DNA of 64,000 bases, from positions 5,708,012-5,772,011 of the forward strand of contig JAXIVH010000010.1 of NCBI GenBank assembly GCA_036785325.1. Reading direction: 5' to 3'. Below are positions 27,432 to 38,167 of the stretch, piece by piece (position 1 is the first letter of the stretch; every line of letters starts with the position of its first letter). This DNA comes from Urophycis tenuis (lineage: Eukaryota > Chordata > Actinopteri > Gadiformes > Phycidae). Position numbers and translations under genes: made by a program. The notes beneath the pieces were generated by a model. It was not told the DNA's origin and did not search any database. It worked only from the letters and a program-made list of their open reading frames with translations.

Positions 27432-28620
27432 GCCAACACATATGTAAAACACAAACAATACACTTTAATAATCTTGTACAGAGTCAAGTCCTTCCCTTTG
27501 CTTTCATCTGTTGGTTCGGTAAAATAAACCGAAGGAATAAGAAACTGCTTGCGCAAATGATGAGGATGTGTACAATAATCTGAAGGCACGTCTGTCATGG
27601 GAGGGTCATTAGGAAAGCTGGGGATACCCGTCAGGATCCTCCCCACCCAAGGGGTTTTCCCTGCTACCCCCAGGGTGTGGATATAAGATGCCTTGATGAG
27701 GCAGCAATAGATTGTGGTTGTTCCTTCATCCCCAAAGGCTGTCTATAGTTGTGTTTAGTTGGTTATTCTATGTTGATTCTATGTCTCTATGTTTTATTCA
27801 TTTTATGTTCCAATTGTTGCTGCTGTTGTTTTCGTCTTGGAGCACTATGAATTGCTACAAGGGGATAAAAAAAAAAAGTTATCTATATTCTACATAGCAT
27901 ATCATTTCATAGCAAAGAAAAAATATAGCATTTTCTATCCACGTTGAATGTCAATGTATGTGGATCTCACCCATACATTGATAACACCGCGATATTCATA
28001 CACATTAATATAACATGATAAGACCATGGTGTCATTATAAGTTGCCCTGGCACATCTGGATATTTCATTTTGTTGTACATCGTTATATATTATTCATTTT
28101 TAACATGATGTACTGTACATCGCTGTCGAACAAAGCGCAGAAAAACAGCAGGGATCAACCAGTGACTTGCCAGTGGTCCATTCCTCATTATTGCCTGGCA
28201 GAGGGAGCATCCACGTGCCATTTCCTCACCACCCTCCTCTTCCATCCATCAATGCGTCACCTGTCTCTCTTTCCCTCTCCCACTTCCCTCCAATCACACC
28301 ACCTCTCACGCAGGAATTCACTTTGACCCCAAACTCGGGGCATCTGAGCCAGAGCAACATGGTTGTTAAAATCAATTTCCCAGACATGTTCTGTTACACC
28401 AGAGGGAAGGAGCTGCCCTCTGTTACCCTTGCATTAAGAAGGCTCTGGCCCAGTTAGCAACAGCCCTTCAGAATGGCCTCTTTCCTACCTTTCCAACCGA
28501 CGTGCTAATCCTGCTAATTGGTAAAAGATGAAATAGCTGCTTGATGAAACGCTGATGACTTGAATATTAATTAAGAGAAGATTTTAAATGGGAAAAATTC
28601 CACCAACAAGGAATGTCTTT
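27432..28620. other. Gene-free stretch
   Basis: No coding exon or repeat family was recognised. An A-run lies at 27866-27876, and a pyrimidine-rich segment at 28210-28300. Confidence 0.5.
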
Positions 28621-28990
28621 ACATTTACAGTTACATTTAGGGCATTTAGCAGATGCCTTTATCCAATGCAACATACAAAAGGTAAATTTGTCAGAAGAAG
28701 GTGAAACATTTCATAGCTGTTATTAATACAGTAAGAGAGTCACCAGAACAAGTTTCAAGCATTTCAATTGCTAGGTTAACCATTGCTACTCTACAACATC
28801 TCTGGCTAAGTTCTCAGTTACGAAGAGCAATTATAAAGTGCCAAGACGTACAACATACATGAGGGTATGTTTTATTTTTTTTGTTTTTCGGAAGGGGGTG
28901 GGGGCGGTTGAGGATGGATGTTATGCAGGGTTCAGGTGAACTCTGAACAAGTGAGTCTTGAGTCTCTTCCGGAAGATGGATAGTGACTCC
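28621..28990. repeat. Dispersed fish repeat (gcatttagcagatgc type)
   Basis: The phrase gcatttagcagatgcctt followed by tatccaatgcaacatac resembles a sequence that is very common in fish genomes (catttagcagacgctttta and a following gcgacttac). About 300 bases on, the phrase gtgagtcttgagtctcttcc is one I associate with the same family. I cannot assign the transposon superfamily or the exact ends. The copy is diverged from my memory of the consensus. Confidence 0.5.
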
Positions 28991-29012
28991 ACTTTAGATA
29001 CGTCGTTATACA

Positions 29013-29040
<28 letters not shown>
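29013..29040. repeat. Poly-T run
   Basis: Twenty-eight consecutive T residues, possibly the complement of a retroposon A-tail. No element body could be attached to it. Confidence 0.9.
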
Positions 29041-29044
<4 letters not shown>

Positions 29045-29633
29045 ACACACTTCGCATCGCAATCTCACACCTGTTTTCAGCTCACGGTTTGAGCGAAGAG
29101 AGGTACTAAATGCTCGTGTAAACAGAGCCATTGTGCTGAGAGCTGCTGCTCAGCTGGAGGCAGACAGCCTGAGTGAGTGAATGTAACAACACGTGGAGGC
29201 TTTGGGCCACGGTTTCCCGCATCGGCCTGACAACCCTCTCGAAACAGCCCAGGCAGACAGGTGGGGAGGCGTGTCACAACTTCTATTCATACTTCATTTA
29301 TAGAAAAGTTCTCAAAACATCTCAATATTTATTCCTTCTTCCAAAAGGCCTGACGGTGAAATACGAATAACGGAGAACACTGGAGCTAAATGAGTTGAAG
29401 CTCGATGTTTGTGCATTAGTTTGGAGATAGTTGCGTCCTATCTTGCAGGAGTTGTCAGTCACGATGTTGAGTGATAGTGGTAGGGATAAATGAGGTTGAA
29501 TTGGAAAGCTTATCTAAGCCCCCCCCCCCGTCATTTCCAGTAACATGATTTCTCCATGTCTTAAAGCGCAACACCTTTCTTAAACCATCCCAACCGTCTC
29601 GCCTGGCTTCACGAGAACAACCTGACCGATATC
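29041..29633. other. Gene-free stretch
   Basis: Unique sequence with a C-run at 29520-29529, ending at the (GACA)n tail of the LINE. No coding region was recognised. Confidence 0.5.
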
Positions 29634-29656
29634 AGACAGACAGACAGACAGACAGA
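29634..29656 (-). repeat. (TCTG)n 3' terminal array of the LINE
   Basis: The array reads gacagaca on the plus strand. It abuts the atcaataaag motif that ends the LINE untranslated region, so it is the element's own tail and not an independent microsatellite. Confidence 0.85.
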
Positions 29657-30008
29657 CATACTTTATTGATCCCTGAGGGAAATTGTCTTCGTGACAAAAC
29701 TCCAGTTGAAAAAAGAGGACACTCTACGTATAGTAGAGTGTTAGAAAATATAAATATAAATATATAAGGAGACCTAAATAAAAATATAAAACCTATGTAA
29801 AAATAAAGGTATAAACCTATGTACAAATATAATGTAACCTATGTGACAAAATATATAAAAATGTACATCAAGAAATGATAATATACATAAATGTACATAC
29901 ATCCAGGCATACACTACAAGGTAATAGCATACACTAGGATGTAGCATGTGAAATGTTACAGTGAAATGAAATGACAGTCATGTAATAAGATATAGTGTAG
30001 TGGACCAA

Positions 30009-31718
30009 TTATGCAGACGACAGTGACAAATTGTACAGTTTGATGACCACAGGCAGGAATGATTTCCTATGTCGCTCTGTGGTGCATCTAGGTGAGAGGA
30101 GTCTTCTGCTGAAGGTACTCCTCCGCTGAGCTAGGGTGGAAAAGAGAGGGTGAGAGGCATTGTCCATGATAGTCCGTAGCCTGGACAGCATCCTCCTATC
30201 TGCCACGGTAGTCAGAGTGTCCAGTTCCTCACCCAGAACATCACCAGCCCTCTTGATGAGTCTATTGAGACTATTGGTGTCCGCGACCCTCATCCCACTG
30301 CCCCAGCATGTGACAGCGAAGAAGATCGCACTGGCAACCACAGACTCGTAGAACATCCTCAGCATTGTCCTACAGATGTTGAAGGACCTTAGCCTCCTAA
30401 GAAAAAATAGTCGGCTTTGGCCCTTCTTATAGATAGCCTCTGTGTTCCTGGTCCAGTCCAACTTGTTGTTGAAGTACACCCCCAGGTACTTGTACTCCTC
30501 AACAATGTCGACAGGAACCCCCTGGATGAACACAGGGCCCACCGGTGTTTTGACCCTCCTTAGGTCCACAATGAGCTCCTTTGTCTTGGTAGCATTGAGC
30601 TGTAGATGGTTCAGCTCACACCAAGAGACAAAGTTGCCCACAACAGTCCTATACTCACCCTCATCACCCCCCTCAATACAGCCAACTACTGCAGAGTCAT
30701 CAGAAAACTTCTGAAGGTGGCAAGACTCAGTGCAATAGCTGAAGTCTGAGGTGTAGAGGGTGAAGAGGAAGGGAGAAAGGACCGTCCCCTGAGGGGCCCC
30801 GGTGTTGCTAACCACCCTGTCAGATACACAGTTCTGTAGGCGTACAAACTGTGGTCTGCCCATCAGGTAGTCAACAATCCAGGACACCAAGGGGGCATCA
30901 ACCTGCATCGCCGCCATCTTCTCACCCAGGAGACCAGGCCGTAAGGTGTTGAAAGCACTGGAGAAGTCAAAGAACATGACTCTCACAGTGCTCGCCGGCT
31001 TGTCTAGATGCGAGTAGGCTTTGTTCAGCAGGTAGATGATGCAGTCCTCGACTCCCAGGCGGGGCTGGTAGGCGAACTGCAGCTGGTCCGAGAAGGGTCT
31101 GACCATAGGCCTGAGCTGCTCCAAGACAAGCCTCTCCATGGTCTTCATGATATGTGACGTCAGAGCCACCGGTCTGTAGTCCTTAGGGCTGCTGGGGCAC
31201 AGCGTCTTTGGGACAGGAACGAGGCAGGACGTCTTCCACATCAGAGGGACCTTCTGGAGGTGCAGGCTCAGGTTGAAGACATGATTAAGAACTCCACACA
31301 GCTGGGGGGCACAGGCTTTCAGTACCCTGGGGAACACACCATCAGGGCCCGCTGCTTTGTTGGAGTGGAGTCTAATCAGTTGTCTTCTCACCAGTTCAGG
31401 CGTGAAGGACACTGTAGAGGTGTCAGTGGGGGGAGGGATAGGGTCCTCAGGTAGTGGAGGACAGTATGCAGAGCAGGGGGGAGGGGTGGGGCAGGGTGTA
31501 GGTGTTAAGTGTCCGGTAGTGAATAGAGCTGGTGAGAGGCAGGAGGGCGGTCTATAAGGAGGGGGAGAAGGAGGGGGAGGTGGAGTGGCACTGGTTGTTG
31601 GGCTGTCAGCAGCAGTAGCAGCAGGGTCATGTGGGGGAGGGGCAGGGGCCACAGTATCAAACCTATTGAAAAAAAGGTTAAATTCATTGGCCATAGCCAC
31701 TCCACCCTCCAGCCCCAC
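30009..31718 (-). CDS. Retrotransposon reverse transcriptase (partial ORF2)
   Basis: The 569-residue frame has no stop or frameshift. A proline-rich linker (about 24-98) leads into the reverse-transcriptase domain, which begins at NKAAGPDG (120-127) and continues with YRPVALTS (181-188). Motif A is FFDFSSAFNT (249-258, catalytic Asp251), followed by GAPQGTVLSPFLF (307-319). The catalytic motif C is FSDD (338-341), and EYKYLGV (408-414) marks the next conserved block. A C-terminal region with SHPLF (522-526) and RHRKSFLP (549-556) completes the usual LINE tail. The frame as listed begins at a GTG; the first ATG is residue 9 (MANEFNLFF). Neither is likely the true start, because the upstream endonuclease (usually about 250 residues in this group) is missing. 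It would copy LINE RNA at a nicked target if expressed, but without its own nuclease this copy cannot insert alone. Confidence 0.9.
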   Translation of the reverse strand: MGLEGGVAMANEFNLFFNRFDTVAPAPPPHDPAATAADSPTTSATPPPPPSPPPYRPPSCLSPALFTTGHLTPTPCPTPPPCSAYCPPLPEDPIPPPTDTSTVSFTPELVRRQLIRLHSNKAAGPDGVFPRVLKACAPQLCGVLNHVFNLSLHLQKVPLMWKTSCLVPVPKTLCPSSPKDYRPVALTSHIMKTMERLVLEQLRPMVRPFSDQLQFAYQPRLGVEDCIIYLLNKAYSHLDKPASTVRVMFFDFSSAFNTLRPGLLGEKMAAMQVDAPLVSWIVDYLMGRPQFVRLQNCVSDRVVSNTGAPQGTVLSPFLFTLYTSDFSYCTESCHLQKFSDDSAVVGCIEGGDEGEYRTVVGNFVSWCELNHLQLNATKTKELIVDLRRVKTPVGPVFIQGVPVDIVEEYKYLGVYFNNKLDWTRNTEAIYKKGQSRLFFLRRLRSFNICRTMLRMFYESVVASAIFFAVTCWGSGMRVADTNSLNRLIKRAGDVLGEELDTLTTVADRRMLSRLRTIMDNASHPLFSTLAQRRSTFSRRLLSPRCTTERHRKSFLPVVIKLYNLSLSSA

Positions 31719-31741
31719 GCTACCAGTCTTCTGGAAGCCCT

Positions 31742-32659
31742 AATTTCATTTGCGCAATCATTTGCGCAAACAACAAGCGTGATCGTGCCTTGCCACGGAC
31801 GCAAACAAATACAGTAGGTCTTTGGCTCCTGTGATAAGACGATGTCGTTTGGAGCACTTGCATGGCCATTACGTTTCTCCTTGTCCACAGACTCGCAATG
31901 CACATTGATTTCAAAAGACTGAAGGGCCATTGTGGCGAGGGCGTGCACTCACACTAAATGCTCTTCAGGAGAATCAATACAACCGAGTTATTTTGACAAA
32001 CGATATTGGTAACGCGCGCTTTAGCGGAATCAGGAGAGTCACGATGGTCGTATCACCAGGATCCGCATGGCCATTTAACTTCCGCCTGTCACAAACACCG
32101 AGTTGGCACGTTTGACCCGAGTTGATCACGCGAAATGTCAGCCCCTGAACCAGAACCAATCTGCAAAATCACGGACAGGCTTTAAGTAAGGGGCCTGCCT
32201 CCGCGGAGCCAGAGGGTCTCGCTTGCCAGCTGAACTGTGAGTGATAGGTCACGTCTCAGGCAAAGGGCAGAAGGATAAGTGAAGTTGCCTTGTCGTTTAA
32301 TGGGGCCAATAAAAGGCAACAGAGTAATGCGTTTACAGCTGTCCAGGAGGTAAATCATGGCACGGCCATCGGCGAGTGGCACGTCATAACAGAGCTCGGT
32401 TTCCTCCACCTGCACACTCTGTCTGCTCACATAATGAAACAATTATTCAATCATGTATTCATGTATTCAGAATATATCATGGATGCAGTACAAACAACAA
32501 CAAACTGGACTAAGAATCACGTGATCTTTTGGCGGAGGTGTGAATTTCCTCGTTCAGAAAGTTCACATTGGGGCAATGTGTTGCTGTTCGAGAGCAGTTA
32601 TCGGCTTAAAGCCAACAACGATGTTACCCATCATAGGTTTTCTTTTAATAATACACTAT
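31742..32659. other. Gene-free stretch with tandem C/EBP-like palindromes
   Basis: A 12-base unit (tcatttgcgcaa) is exactly repeated at 31746-31757 and 31758-31769, giving two ttgcgcaa palindromes. The rest is unique sequence; competing frames of up to 147 codons (31505-31948, minus, which overlaps the LINE) have no family resemblance. Confidence 0.45.
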
Positions 32660-33069
32660 AATTATTGTGCATAGGAATGCACAATCTAGATATCTCTTTC
32701 GTCATATTATTCTTTTTCACATCACGTGTGAAATTAATGAAGGCTAAACGACTGAACCTCGAGATTTCATTCAAACTGTATTACAAAGGACTACTTCTGT
32801 ATAGCTGTGCTTTGTATTTTTCATTTTTGTAAACCTTATACTTATATATAGATATTTGCGATTAAACATGCAAAAAACTCAGATAGATATAACATTGAGC
32901 CTAGCTTTCTATTGTTTCGTTTGACTTTGCTAATTGCTTGCTGGTTGTCAACTGGACAGCATAGCTCAGTGGTAGATCGTGTGTTCCACAACCCGAGGGT
33001 TGGCAGTTTGATCCCCACCTCAACTAAATTTATCTCAATGATTACAGGCATTCCTATGCACAAGTAATT
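32660..33069. mobile_element. Possible small DNA element bounded by inverted repeats
   Basis: The left end reads aattattgtgcataggaatgc (32660-32680; 21 bases, gap-split from its partner). Its reverse complement with one extra base occurs at 33048-33069 (gcattcctatgcac and following aagtaatt). Sixteen bases match without a gap. The 410-base span carries a tRNA-like SINE head near its right end and AT-rich filler elsewhere. No transposase is present, and I could not confirm target duplications, so a non-autonomous DNA transposon is only one explanation. Confidence 0.4.
32954..33023 (+). repeat. tRNA-like SINE head (degraded)
   Basis: An A-box-like tagctcagtggta (32962-32974) and a B-box-like gtttgatcccc (33006-33016) lie 44 bases apart with acccgagggttggcag between, as in fish tRNA-derived SINEs. 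The minus-strand SINE at 49.8-50.1 kb shares this layout (tagctcagtgg, gggttggcgg, ttcgatcccc). The acceptor stem does not pair, so it is not a working tRNA gene. No SINE body or tail could be followed beyond about 33030. Confidence 0.6.
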
Positions 33070-33633
33070 CCTTGCGTGGAATTACATTTTCTAGTTTTTA
33101 TTATCACTATTATTATTAGTGATAATCTATCATCCATGAAGGACCAAGTTCAAAAGTCTGTTGTTCGTCATCATTAGAGTTGGTGCAGTGTGTGTCTCAG
33201 GAAATGAATGGATGGTGCAGCATGCAGGTCAACACAAGAAAGACCCGTTTCATTTTACACTATGTCCTCGCTTAATCTTGGTCAAGCCCGGAATTTCTCC
33301 TAATGGTATTGCTTGTGTTCAAGGGCATGTTATTAAACAGAAAAAAAGTCTCAGTGTCTTTCAACCCCAGGCACTTTTATTTTTGTTAAATACGAAATAG
33401 AATGGAATCATGGGTACATCACTGTCCAAAAAACAAACTGTGTGCACCCATGTATTCAAAGGAATCCATATTCTACAGAACTTATTCACCAGATCCCTAT
33501 GTTTTTTTTTTTTTTTAATGTAATATGAAATGCTGTCCTAAAAGTTGTAAAACAGAATACAATGGGTGGATTTGTATCAAAGGAATTGAGTATCAAAATG
33601 AGTTTGGATGTGTCATGAAGTTTCATTAGAGTT
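33070..33633. other. Gene-free stretch
   Basis: Contains a T-run at 33503-33518. Nothing else recognised before the fold-back element. Confidence 0.5.
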
Positions 33634-34011
33634 ATGGTTCGGAGTAAAATTTACCCTGAGGTAATTTCCACCAATAATCCAGCCAAATACCCCCTCAGAT
33701 GCATTTTTAGCGACAGTCAATATTGGTCAAGTTTAGGGGTATAAGCCAAATGGCTTAGTACTGGAGTGAATGGTACAGTGTGTATATCTCGTAAATTACC
33801 CCACCAATAATGCATGGATTGTTACCTAACTTCTGTAGTAGTACATATAGGGTCTGTACTCACAAAACGAGGCATTTTAAAGTTTGTAAGTACACCAGGA
33901 GTTTATTTAAAAGAGCACTTTCCGGATAGCTTCAACTCTCTGCTGCTAACGCTACCGCTGCGTCGACGTCACTTCCATCTTTCCGGAAAAGTTCGTAAAA
34001 GTCCTTTTCAA
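33634..34011 (+). repeat. Left arm of the fold-back element
   Basis: Begins atggttcggagtaaaattta and ends near gtccttttcaa. It includes a CpG-bearing block (gctaccgctgcgtcgacgtc, about 33950-33970) that is fully preserved in the other arm. Confidence 0.88.
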
Positions 34012-34171
34012 CTATATACAAATAAATGGGAATATAAAATCTAAACTATGGAATTGGGGACTGTCATACACAACAAACAAAGTACATTATATCAGGTATT
34101 CAATTATTTCAGTTGTCAATACATTTCGATGGAGTGTTGAATTCACTAACTTTTTCCTTACACTTGTGAGT

Positions 34172-34550
34172 TTTGAAGAGGACTTTTACGAACTTTTCCA
34201 GAAAGACGGAAGTGACGTCGACGCAGCGGTAGCGTTAGCAGCAGAGAGTTGTAGCTATCAGGAAAGTGCTCTTTTAAATAAACTCCTGGTGTACTTACAA
34301 ACTTTCAAATGCCTCATTTTGTGAGTACAGACCCTATATGTACTACTACAGAAGTTGGGTAACAATCCATGCATTATTAGTGGGGTAATTAACGAGATAT
34401 ACACACTGTACCATTCACTCCAGTACTAAGCCATTCGGCTTATACCCCTAAACTTGAACAATATTGAACGTCGCTAAAAATGCATCTGAGAGGGTATTTG
34501 GCTGGATTATTGGTGGAAATTACCTCAGGGTGAATTTTACTCCGAACCAT
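34172..34550 (-). repeat. Right arm of the fold-back element
   Basis: The inverted copy of the left arm runs from tttgaagaggacttttacg to ttactccgaaccat. The preserved gacgtcgacgcagcggtagc block pairs with the left arm. Single-base differences are spread along the arm, with no large indels. Confidence 0.88.
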
Positions 34551-37129
34551 CACTTTAAATTTGTAGGCATCATTCACAAAACTAGGAATTGCTTGTGAAA
34601 ACCTTCTAGGTTTCTCCTTTTGGATTCAACATCTAAGTGAACACATGGGTCAGAGTTTTCATGCAAAGTTGATGTTGGTAAGTTCCTCTTTGTGTACCAC
34701 CGTGTTTTCATTCTCATCTATTTTTGCAGGCATTCGAGATACGTTTGATTTACTTTGCTGTCAGAACTTTCAAACCCGTGTGCACAAATGTTTTACACTA
34801 CACTGTAAACGGAATCTATTCATGCAAGGTTGGCCTTACATGAATGCATTTTTGACCGAACTCCTAACGTTGCCATGGTTACGTTGTGTACCCATGTGTT
34901 GACTGTGGCCACATTATGATTTCTCTGTACACAAACACAGCTATGTGTGCTGCATGTCTTTTTTTACAGTACCATTGAAGAGAGAAATTATCAAGAGAGA
35001 AATAATTTACGTTAGTCATGCTAATGGCGATGGACTACTTCAGGGCATGACAGTGCAATGACTCAGAATTTCCATTGTCTCATAGAAACATACAGGAAAA
35101 AAGGGTAGGGGAGAAGACCACAGATGGCTGTGTGTTTTTGAGGCTAATTGACAGAGAGGAACAGCTCCACGTCTCCACTCCACAACACAACAGCTCTGGC
35201 TAATTCCTCATCACCTCCACGACTGAACACTACACACGCACCGGCCGCGGAATACAACGGTGTGTACAAGCTGTTCACCACAACGTGCTAAAGATCCACT
35301 ACAGTTGGGGATTAGAGCTCTTTTGTGAGGGGCATTTCCGAGCATACCCAACAATGCTAAACAATATATAAAGCAGGGTATGTGGGGCAACTTGTGAATT
35401 TAAACTATTTAAAAATGGCAACATCAATGCCCTAAATAGTGACTCCTCGGTGTGAAGCATTTTTACAGCGTCAGCAACAACCTATTCCTCTCTCCCGGGG
35501 CTTAACACGGCAATCTAAATGGAGTGCAATGAACGAATGCTATAAACACAGGCAAGACAAAGATGTGATACAAAGTTACCCGGCAGCAAGCAGACACTGA
35601 AAATAGCCGTCAAGCTGCAAAGTACAGAAGCAATATGTTGTTGTTGTTTAGCCAAGCACAGCTGTTGGGGATTGATCAACAGTTGCTGTCGGAGAATTGA
35701 GAGACAATACATGCAGGAGAATATAATGGTGAATGTTATCACACGCGCACATGCAACCGCACACACACGCAGTCACTCGCAGTATTAAATGGGATCTCCT
35801 ACTACCAACAGCAAAAGCCACCAAAGCTTCCCAGTATTTGAGAGCAATGTGTGTGTACTAGCTGCAACCAAATATATATTTCAAGAAAATCTTCTGAACC
35901 CCGTATCGCTCTTCCCTAGCCGCTTCCCACTTGCTCCTTTTCCAACCAATGCTTTTTTTTTTTTTTTTGCCAGTATCCTTGCCTTGATCTTGAAACAGAT
36001 TAATGGGAGTTCTACAAAATAATAAATTCATGAAGAGAGTGAAAAAAAAAATATGCTGGGAACATTTCTATTACAGAGAATGCAGCCCAATCCACCTAAA
36101 AATATAAAACTCATTATTATATTTCAAATCTATTTTTCCAGAGGTCACAATAGGTTTGCTGACGGAGAGATAATACCTGAGGCTATGAATCATGACTGCA
36201 GAGGGGACAATCATAAAACATTATTGTTTCTCATCACATAGATCAAAGCACTGCTTGGTTTACACATGGCCAACTTGAAGAGAAGAAATAAAAGACAGAA
36301 AGGTATATTTCATGAACGACTGAATCACACCCCCTCATCTTGGGAAACGTGTGAACTCTTGAACCCAGCAGTCTTCCAGAAAAGAAAAAAAAAATCAATG
36401 CAGGTCTTCACCCACACCCATCCACTCAGCCATAGTTTGCTGGATTTCCTCGACAGACATTACTACATGTTTTTACCGGATTAACCTTCTTATGACAAGC
36501 ATTCGCATTTCCAAAAGAGACGTTGGGATTCTTGATATTGTTTGGATCAGATGGTCAGTCCATCATCGGATTTCCTGAATGCAAAACGGCATTTCAACAT
36601 TGTTTGTATTTGTTGTACATTATTTTTATTACATGTTTTGCAAAAACAAAGAGAAATACACAATGGCCTTGGCCATACATTTGATAAAGTTATGATTATG
36701 AAAGAAGGACTGCAGTCACTTGGCTGAGGGGTTTTAAAAGCCAGATAAATCCTGCTTAGTATAATGCCTCAGTACCCTTCCTGATATGTTTTAATAAACA
36801 TAAAACATGTTACAGACAGTGACAGCCGCACCCTGCTGGTATATCTAGGAATCACTGCCACGCCAAAATAATCATATTATTATTATCCAAGATCAATTCA
36901 ACAGAAAGGTTTAATCATGTTAAGAGCAAATTGTGTTCAGAATACACATGCTTATGCAAAGGCACACACACACATGCAGAGACACACACACAAGCACACA
37001 CACACACATACACACACCCACACATACATACACACACTCAAGTGTGAGCAAGTGCACACACACACTCAAACTTGCAATAAGCATTTTATTACCTTGACCT
37101 TATTTCCTTTTACAAATAGAGCTCTCGAG
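34551..37129. other. Gene-free stretch
   Basis: A T-run lies at 35947-35966 and CA-rich runs at 36961-37066. No coding exon or transposon boundary was recognised, and the frames present are short and overlap on both strands. Confidence 0.5.
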
Positions 37130-37371
37130 GTCGGCCAGTGGCTCAGCAAGCTGCTGCGCTAACCAAGTAGGGAATATGCAGGGTTCATGCGGTCTTATGT
37201 TAACACATCATTCCCTTTCCTCTCCAACCCTGCGTCCCGTCTTCACCGTGCTGTCCATGAAAGCACAAAAAGGCCCTGAGCTCTAAAATGTCATGTAAGG
37301 TGTCCTTAAGTGCTTTGAAAGGTGCCTTTAAATAAAATAATAATTATTATTATTATTATTAATAAAGTGTT
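37130..37371 (+). repeat. tRNA-derived SINE with (ATT)n tail
   Basis: An A box (tggctcagcaag, 37139-37150) and a B box (gggttcatgcggtc, 37181-37194) form an internal RNA polymerase III promoter. The body is about 100 bases with ccctttcctctccaaccctg. The 3' end is gtaaggtgtccttaagtgct followed by ttgaaaggtgcctttaaataaaat and an att array to about 37370. The same 3' phrase occurs at 8.95 kb. SINEs of this type borrow a partner LINE's 3' end. I could not define its target duplications. Confidence 0.75.
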
Positions 37372-38167
37372 TTTAACAAAACAAAAACTTGCTTTAACAC
37401 ATAATCAAATGTATGCATATTGTTATAATTAGATAATAATTAATTGCTTACTACTTTGAGTGTGTACATACAGTACAGTACACTATGTTGAGTGTACTGT
37501 ATAAATACGCCCATTAAAGCTGTGCTGAAAGTAATGCACTAATTCTTCATTAATTTGATTACCTGATTTGCTTCGAGGACTTCACTTCGATTAGACGGGC
37601 TACACAAAGAAATGCTCTAACTCAGAAATGCTCAGCAAAAAGGTGACCAGCCATTGCTGTTAGCAGCTTTGGGTTCTGGTCACTCTTTGGTGCAGGGCCA
37701 AACAGCATTGAATAGAGTATATTGATGAAACATGTGGCCTGGGAAGAGCAGTGTGTAGGCTGGTGTCTGAAGCAGGCAGTTTTTAGCGATTTTTTGAAGC
37801 ACACTGAAGAATTCCTACAAGAAACCGTCTATTCATCGTACTTGCTTTGATGACGTCTTATATACATGAGCACATTAACATTCATACTTATTGTAAGAGT
37901 TTCGCCAGGTGAAGCTGTGGGGAAGCATGGATCACATCTTCACATCTGCGACTCATTTGATCAAAGATTATTTGTGCATATCCGCGACACAATAGCATAA
38001 TCAATATTGATATTGGGGTTCGAGGTTATACTCCTCTTTGCATGCTAAAATAGCAGCCCCGTCATTTCAACCCACTATCAACCTAAACTCACTGTATTGC
38101 AATCTGTTATATTACATTTGGGCATTTCTAGATAATTTAATTCAGAACTGATAACCTATATAAGATA
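37372..38167. other. Gene-free stretch
   Basis: AT-rich unique sequence. A short repeated gtacagt/gtactgt pattern lies at 37471-37500. No gene recognised. Confidence 0.5.

Larger units (their letters stand above)
29634..31741 (-). mobile_element. 5'-truncated Rex1/CR1-like non-LTR retrotransposon
   Basis: The minus-strand element has, in order, a reverse-transcriptase ORF (30009-31718), a 3' untranslated region of about 370 bases, and a terminal atcaataaagtatg followed by a (TCTG)n array (seen as gacagacagaca at 29634-29656). A 3' end made of a short tandem array without a poly-A tail is typical of Rex1 and related CR1-group LINEs. The endonuclease half of ORF2 and any ORF1 are absent, so the copy was truncated during insertion. 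I place the 5' boundary at about 31741, where the coding frame meets a stop and unique sequence. I could not find matching target-site duplications. Rex1 assignment is from memory of the family; L2-type is the alternative. Confidence 0.85.
33634..34550. mobile_element. Large fold-back (long terminal inverted repeat) element
   Basis: Two inverted arms of about 378 bp (33634-34011 and 34172-34550) flank a unique spacer of about 160 bp. Reading the right arm backwards reproduces the left arm from atggttcggagtaaaattta to the inner cgtaaaagtccttttcaa, with roughly 9-10 mismatches in the outer 210 positions and 7-8 in the inner 180, about 95% identity by eye. No transposase is present; frames in the arms (for example 33814-34044) are short and unrelated to known proteins. 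The architecture is that of a non-autonomous fold-back or long-TIR MITE. Flanks (gtt before, cac after) do not give a clear target duplication, so the superfamily is open. Confidence 0.88.

Noticed and set aside
32954..33023. tRNA gene
   Set aside because: A- and B-box-like words are present, but the acceptor stem does not pair and the B box departs from consensus, fitting a SINE head better.
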